Shown here piece by piece: positions 31,725 to 35,331 of a stretch of DNA of 35,331 nt. Under the pieces are notes generated by a model. That model saw only the letters and a program-made list of their open reading frames with translations. It was not told the origin of the DNA and did no database searches. Made by a program: the position numbers and the translations under genes. The stretch is from Candidatus Zixiibacteriota bacterium. GTDB lineage: Bacteria; Zixibacteria; MSB-5A5; GN15; FEB-12. Position 1 is the first letter of the stretch. Each line of letters begins with the position of its first letter. The stretch covers positions 1 to 35,331 of the forward strand of contig JAJRSF010000026.1 in the NCBI GenBank assembly GCA_024278935.1. The letters are read 5' to 3'.

Positions 31725-32252
31725 TCAATCATCAAACAAGCTCAGGCTTTTGCTCTCAAGGGCTAACAGTTTTTTCTTACGCCAGAGTTTTCCACCATAG
31801 CCAGTCAACGATCCATCGGCACCAATCACCCGATGGCACGGTATCACTATCGAAATATAATTCATCCCATTAGCACGCCCCACGGCACGAACCGCTTTAC
31901 CGTTGTCCATCGCATCAGCAATCTGCCCATAGCTTCTTGTTTCACCTGACGGAATTTTTAGAAGTTGTTGCCAAACTTGTTTTTCAAATGCGGTGCCTTT
32001 GATATCGAGAGCAACTTTGAACTGAGTAAGGGGTCCATCAAAGTATGCTTTCAACTCTTCTTGAAGTTGCGATATGAATTTATTACTTTCAACCATCAGT
32101 TCTTCAAGCCGGTATCTTTTTCCTACTCGTTTTAATATCCGCACTATCCCGCCACGGTCTTCCCATTCTAAAAAACAGATTCCTTTTTCGGTTGCTCCTG
32201 CGACCATCTGCCCCATAGGGGAATCAAAAAATTGGTATTCAATTTTGTTCAT
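31725..32252 (-). CDS. ogt: methylated-DNA-protein cysteine methyltransferase (Ogt/AdaB)
   Basis: From ATG at 32252 the product is 175 residues. The active-site motif VIPCHRVIGADGSLTGYGG contains the acceptor cysteine, preceded by the helix-turn-helix FEKQVWQQLLKIPSGETRSY and GQIADAM. It removes alkyl groups from O6-alkylguanine by irreversible transfer to itself. The gene starts inside the end of the AdaA-like gene (14-base overlap) with GGGAG as ribosome site, so the two are coupled. In E. coli the same parts are fused in Ada. Confidence 0.95.
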   Translation of the reverse strand: MNKIEYQFFDSPMGQMVAGATEKGICFLEWEDRGGIVRILKRVGKRYRLEELMVESNKFISQLQEELKAYFDGPLTQFKVALDIKGTAFEKQVWQQLLKIPSGETRSYGQIADAMDNGKAVRAVGRANGMNYISIVIPCHRVIGADGSLTGYGGKLWRKKKLLALESKSLSLFDD

Positions 32253-32787
32253 TATAAAAGCTCCCTGGAGTTTGCCCGAATTGTTTTTGAAACGCCTCAC
32301 GAAATCCGCTTGAAGATTCCCATCCTGTTTCAAAGGCGGCATCGAGATAACTCGAGCCACTACTAATTAACGCTAATGCATAATTCAAGCGAAGCTTGCG
32401 ATGGAATGCAAGGGGAGTTGTCTTGTGGTGCTGTTTGAAGTAGCGTCGTATAGTTGAAATTTCGACACCTGTGATTTTCATCAGGCTCTCTTCAGACAAC
32501 TTCTTTTTATAATTATCTTTCATATATACTAATAGAAGATGCACCCAACTCGGTAGAACATCGGGGAAGGTTTCCGATTTACATCGTTTACATCCGCGTA
32601 AGCCAAATGCGATTGCTTCTTCACGTGTGTTAAAAAACGTTACATTTTTGAGAAGCGGAAGTTTGGCTTTGCATGATGGTAGGCAGTAGATTTTTGTCGA
32701 TGTTACCCCAACATAAAATTTGCCGTTGTAACTGCTGTCACAATCGGTCATCGCTTGGATCATTTTTCTTTCACTTATACTGTGCAT
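32239..32787 (-). CDS. AdaA-like methylphosphotriester acceptor and AraC-type regulator
   Basis: From ATG at 32787 the product is 182 residues. The N-terminal Ada zinc domain (about 10-80) shows SSYNGKFYVGVTSTKIYCLP with SCKA and GLRGCKRCKSE, giving the four zinc cysteines, the first of which accepts methyl groups from DNA phosphotriesters. An AraC-type helix-turn-helix follows (about 95-180, LMKITGVEISTIRRYFKQHH, DAAFETGWESSSGFREAFQK, FGQTPGSF). Methylation turns Ada proteins into activators of the repair genes. It overlaps and precedes ogt, so it probably controls its own operon. Confidence 0.92.
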   Translation of the reverse strand: MHSISERKMIQAMTDCDSSYNGKFYVGVTSTKIYCLPSCKAKLPLLKNVTFFNTREEAIAFGLRGCKRCKSETFPDVLPSWVHLLLVYMKDNYKKKLSEESLMKITGVEISTIRRYFKQHHKTTPLAFHRKLRLNYALALISSGSSYLDAAFETGWESSSGFREAFQKQFGQTPGSFYNEQN

Positions 32788-32860
32788 GCTATAAATATAA
32801 AAGGCACATTCGTGCCTGTCTACCTTTTTTCGGGCAAGGAAGTTAGAATTTATAGGAAAA

Positions 32861-32901
32861 CCCTTCGACAAGCTCACAGCTTGCAAGCTGCTCAGGGTGA
32901 C
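32861..32901. repeat. CTTCGACAAGCTCA-type hairpin repeat
   Basis: CCCTTCGACAAGCTCACAGC and its near-complement ending CTGCTCAGGGTGAC form a hairpin around GCTTGCAAGC. It belongs to the same family as 12389-12412 and 23106-23178. Confidence 0.7.
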
Positions 32902-32915
32902 TAAATTTTATTGAT

Positions 32916-33027
32916 TGTAGGGAACTGGCCGCCTGTTCCTAATAGAAAGGTTGAGGCATGACTCAAGTAGGGGCGAACCTATGTGTTCGCCCATTTTAAT
33001 TGGGCAGACACTCAGGTCTGCCCCTAC
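32916..33027. repeat. cluster of GTAGGG-type hairpin repeats
   Basis: Three members lie in a row: GTAGGGAACTGGCCGCCTGTTCC; GTAGGGGCGAAC...GTTCGCCC; and GGGCAGAC...GTCTGCCCCTAC. The last two are bounded by GTAGGGG and its complement CCCCTAC, like a composite unit. They end just before the TrmO stop and may act as its terminator. Confidence 0.75.
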
Positions 33028-33033
33028 AAATAA

Positions 33034-33498
33034 TCACTTCTTCCAATACTGCTTCATCAAGTCCGATGACCAGTCAGGTTGCTTAATACTATCATTCGGC
33101 AAAAATTCTTTCAAGACTGGTTTAATATCAACAATCGGGGTTCCGTCGATAGCATCGAGATTTGCAACTGTCAATACTCTGCCAGTATGTTTTAACAATT
33201 TCACAGTCGTCAGCCCGATATGATTTGGGCGGTCTTTTTTGCGTTGGACAAAAATACCAACTTTAGGATATTCTGTATTGCCTCTTGGATGCCCTGCCCC
33301 GTTCATAGTTTTTTCAGACTTATGAAAATGAAACAGAATATGCAGATGTGAAAAAGTTTCGATACCATCAAGTGATTCTGTCGGTACATCACTCGCAAGT
33401 TCAATCTCGGAGATTACTTCCGACCAGTTATCATCGGTTGGTTCTTTCCGGCTGTTTTTTACAAAAGCGATTGGGACAATTTCTATTTTTTTGGTCAT
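33034..33498 (-). CDS. trmO: tRNA (N6-threonylcarbamoyladenosine-A37 N6)-methyltransferase TrmO family
   Basis: The product is 154 residues, the one-domain form of the TrmO/TsaA (VirR/YaeB) family. Motifs are IEIVPIAFVKNSRK, LDGIETFSHLHILFHFHKSE and RPNHIGLTTVKLLKHTGRVL with LDAIDGTPIVDIKP, all characteristic of the beta-barrel SAM-binding domain. The enzyme adds a methyl group to t6A37 of certain tRNAs. AGGA lies eight bases before the ATG. It stands alone between repeat-rich gaps. Confidence 0.88.
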   Translation of the reverse strand: MTKKIEIVPIAFVKNSRKEPTDDNWSEVISEIELASDVPTESLDGIETFSHLHILFHFHKSEKTMNGAGHPRGNTEYPKVGIFVQRKKDRPNHIGLTTVKLLKHTGRVLTVANLDAIDGTPIVDIKPVLKEFLPNDSIKQPDWSSDLMKQYWKK

Positions 33499-33513
33499 AA
33501 TGATTTTCCTTAT

Positions 33514-33594
33514 TGTAGGGCGAAAATCGCTACACGAGCTAAAAGCTCTTTAGTCTTTCCGCTAACATTGTCAGAACCACTAAAGGATTCTGAC
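33514..33594. repeat. GTAGGG-type repeat remnants between trmO and the phosphatase gene
   Basis: GTAGGGCGAAAATCGC with a nearby GAGCTAAAAGCTC hairpin is followed at 33570-33594 by GTCAGAACC...GGATTCTGAC. The latter uses the same CAGAACC/ACTAAAGG words as 9984-10008 and 2190-2215. Confidence 0.55.
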
Positions 33595-33669
33595 CAACTA
33601 TTAATAATATAAAATGATTACTACCTTAATCAAATATATATTTGACTTACTCCAATAAAAACGTACCTT

Positions 33670-35331
33670 ATGCTCACTATGGTAAGTCGTACAAAAAATG
33701 AAAAACTCTTACTTGATGCTGCCAAGCGGTTTAATTCAACTTTAGAGTATGAAGACCTTATTGAGATCGTGCTGAAATTAGTTTCCGATGCTGTTGATTG
33801 CGAAGCTGCATTGGTGTTCCGTGTTGACCATTCTCATACTGAAATGAGAGTCCGGTACATGGATTGCAAAACTGATTGTAAAATGCAAATATTCGAACGT
33901 GATTTAGGTTCTGGTGTTGTCGGTTGGGTTGCTCAATATAAAAAGTCTGCAATAATTAATGACGCTTCCAACGATGAGCGGTTTGACTCTGAAATGTGGT
34001 CAAAAGTTGATATAGATATAAAATCAATCCTCTCAATTCCGCTTATGGGAAAAGGTCATATGATTGGTGTTATAGAGGCGATAAATAAAATCGACGGTGA
34101 GTTTTCTGAATCTGATTTAGATATGCTTGAAGGTCTCGCTAACCAAATAGCAGTAGCAATCGACAATGCCAACCTCTACCGTGTTGCCCAACGAGAACTT
34201 CTTGAAAAAAATCTCTTAATTGAAATTGGTGAAAAACTTTCAAGTTCTCTTTCTCTAAACGAAGTGCTCAAAACAATCGTCGACTCTCTCAAACAAGCAG
34301 TCGAATTTGATTCGGGCGGTGTTTTTATTATCAACAATGACCAAACAGAGATTGAATCACTCTACACCCTTGGCTATGAAGACTGTTCCGAAGAACATAT
34401 CCATCTGAAATATGGACAAGGCTTAGTTGGACTGGTAGCAGGTAATGGTGAAGCGATCATAGTTTCAAATGTTGCCGAGAATCCAAATTATATCGACATG
34501 CATTGCGATACAAAAAGTGAGATGTTGGTACCTCTCCAAATTGAAGGTCGGGTTATTGGTGTCTTTAATATTGAATCAGCAAATTTAAACGCATATGACA
34601 ATAACGACTTAAACTTGCTGACTGCTTTTGCAGCACAAGCTGCCGTCTCTATCGAACGTGCCAGACTACATGATGAGCTTGTTGAGTCTAACAAAATTGG
34701 ACAACAGCTCTCTATCGCACGAGACATACAAATGTCGTTCCTTCCAAAATCTGAACTGACTCTCAAAGGTTACGACATCACCGGTGAAAATATTCCATCG
34801 GGGCAGGTCGGTGGTGATTACTATGATTTCATTCGGATTGTCGATAACCAAATTGGTATTGCTATTGGTGATGTCTCCGGTAAAGGTATCCCGGCGTCGC
34901 TTCTGATGGCATCGTTTCGAGCATCGATGATTGCTGAAATTCGCAATAATTATTCTATTCGAATTATTTGTCAAAAAGTAAATCAGCTTCTTTATGAATC
35001 AATGAAACCGGGCAATTTTGTTACCGCTGTCTATGGTGTCATGGATGCGAAAAATCATATCTTCACTTTTTCAAACTGCGGGCATGATTTTCCCCTCATA
35101 CTTCGTGCCGACGTAACTGTAGAACAACTTCGTGAGGGCGGTCCTGTTCTTGGAGTGGTACCGGATGCTATTTATGAAGAACGCCCAGTGTATATTAACG
35201 AAGATGATATTGTTATCCTCTTCACCGATGGCGTTGTTGAAGTTTTTAACGACGACGATGAACAGTATGGCGAGGAACGACTCATTAAGTTAATTCAAAA
35301 AAACAGAAATAAAACAACAACTGAAATCAGA
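33670..35331 (+). CDS. GAF-GAF-SpoIIE (PP2C-type) phosphatase, 3' end cut by window edge
   Basis: The frame is open from ATG at 33670 (or 33679) to the right edge, 554 residues, with perhaps 10-30 missing. The first GAF domain is at about 15-165 (DLGSGVVGWVAQYKKSAIIN, IPLMGKGHMIGVIEAINKI), the second at about 190-335 (YGQGLVGLVAGNGEAIIVSN, VPLQIEGRVIGVFNIESA), then a linker helix and a SpoIIE/RsbU-type phosphatase domain from about 355 (ARDIQMSFLP, GGDYYDFIRI, IGDVSGKGIPASLLMASF, FSNCGHDFPLIL, DDIVILFTDGVVEVFN); metal-binding Asp residues are present in GGDYYD, GDVSGKG and FTDGV. Such proteins dephosphorylate anti-sigma-factor antagonists in partner-switching pathways. No such partners are in the window. 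Confidence 0.95.
   Translation, partial: MLTMVSRTKNEKLLLDAAKRFNSTLEYEDLIEIVLKLVSDAVDCEAALVFRVDHSHTEMRVRYMDCKTDCKMQIFERDLGSGVVGWVAQYKKSAIINDASNDERFDSEMWSKVDIDIKSILSIPLMGKGHMIGVIEAINKIDGEFSESDLDMLEGLANQIAVAIDNANLYRVAQRELLEKNLLIEIGEKLSSSLSLNEVLKTIVDSLKQAVEFDSGGVFIINNDQTEIESLYTLGYEDCSEEHIHLKYGQGLVGLVAGNGEAIIVSNVAENPNYIDMHCDTKSEMLVPLQIEGRVIGVFNIESANLNAYDNNDLNLLTAFAAQAAVSIERARLHDELVESNKIGQQLSIARDIQMSFLPKSELTLKGYDITGENIPSGQVGGDYYDFIRIVDNQIGIAIGDVSGKGIPASLLMASFRASMIAEIRNNYSIRIICQKVNQLLYESMKPGNFVTAVYGVMDAKNHIFTFSNCGHDFPLILRADVTVEQLREGGPVLGVVPDAIYEERPVYINEDDIVILFTDGVVEVFNDDDEQYGEERLIKLIQKNRNKTTTEIR

Noticed and set aside
32239-32252. Frameshift splitting a fused Ada protein
   Set aside because: The Ogt start has its own GGGAG ribosome site and both proteins end or begin at normal domain limits, as in separate AdaA/AdaB pairs.
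1-35331. CRISPR arrays, tRNA or rRNA genes, transposases, integrases, cobalamin riboswitch
   Set aside because: I looked in all gaps longer than 100 bases and saw no regular spaced repeats, no cloverleaf with conserved T-loop, no recombinase motifs and no conserved B12-box sequence.

Overview
The window is AT-rich bacterial chromosome from a diderm. The evidence is a LolC/LolD lipoprotein-export pair, a lipobox protein and several Sec-type signal peptides. Together with an McsA-McsB-ClpC arginine-phosphorylation/protease set outside a Firmicute setting, a GspE-N/receiver/HD/DUF4388 signalling protein, TPR proteins and a histone H1-like protein, this suggests an FCB-type or related candidate phylum. 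That placement is inference; there is no rRNA or tRNA to anchor it.

Layout. 1-7.2 kb: an edge-truncated AI-2E-family permease, an H1-like basic protein with a SANT-like core, an ECF sigma/anti-sigma pair with a probable autoregulated promoter, a TPR protein, and a frameshifted signalling protein. 7.4-10.8 kb: an FtsB-like protein, recO, a glycyl-tRNA synthetase gene broken by an in-frame TAA, and a hemerythrin protein. 10.9-12.3 kb: rpmA, whose 3' end and terminator are duplicated as a 97-bp direct repeat flanking one AT-rich membrane-protein gene. 12.6-18.8 kb (minus strand): lolC-lolD-mcsA-mcsB-clpC, apparently one operon.

19.0-30.1 kb is the most interesting part. A small secreted protein and a TPR-containing sigma-54 activator precede a 570-bp control region. 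This holds two 20-bp palindromes, a well-formed -24/-12 promoter and a terminator-like leader hairpin. Downstream lies a bacterial microcompartment (BMC) operon: a BMC-H shell protein with a Rho_N/SAP-like tail, a BMC-P (EutN/CcmL) vertex protein, a 48-residue membrane protein, a cyclase-like protein, a PduS-type Fe-S flavoprotein, a PduT-like BMC-T protein, a PH-like membrane protein, and a short helix-linker protein in frame with a UPF0237 ACT-domain protein. UPF0210, the usual partner of UPF0237, follows, but an inverted three-gene module (HicA-like toxin, HicB antitoxin, SecB-like chaperone) now separates them. No aldehyde dehydrogenase or other standard BMC signature enzyme is present. 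The working model is a sigma-54-controlled compartment whose cargo may be the ACT/UPF0210 pair with a PduS/PduT-like electron conduit.

30.1-35.3 kb: a frameshifted TPR protein, a lipoprotein, an overlapping AdaA/Ogt alkylation-repair pair, TrmO, and an edge-truncated GAF-GAF-SpoIIE phosphatase. Intergenic gaps carry many short hairpin repeats (GTAGGG-type and CTTCGACAAGCTCAG-type). Four genes show single-base ORF breaks or in-frame stops (glyS, the HD protein, the TPR protein, the helix/ACT pair). Draft-sequence error must be excluded before biological meaning is given to them.
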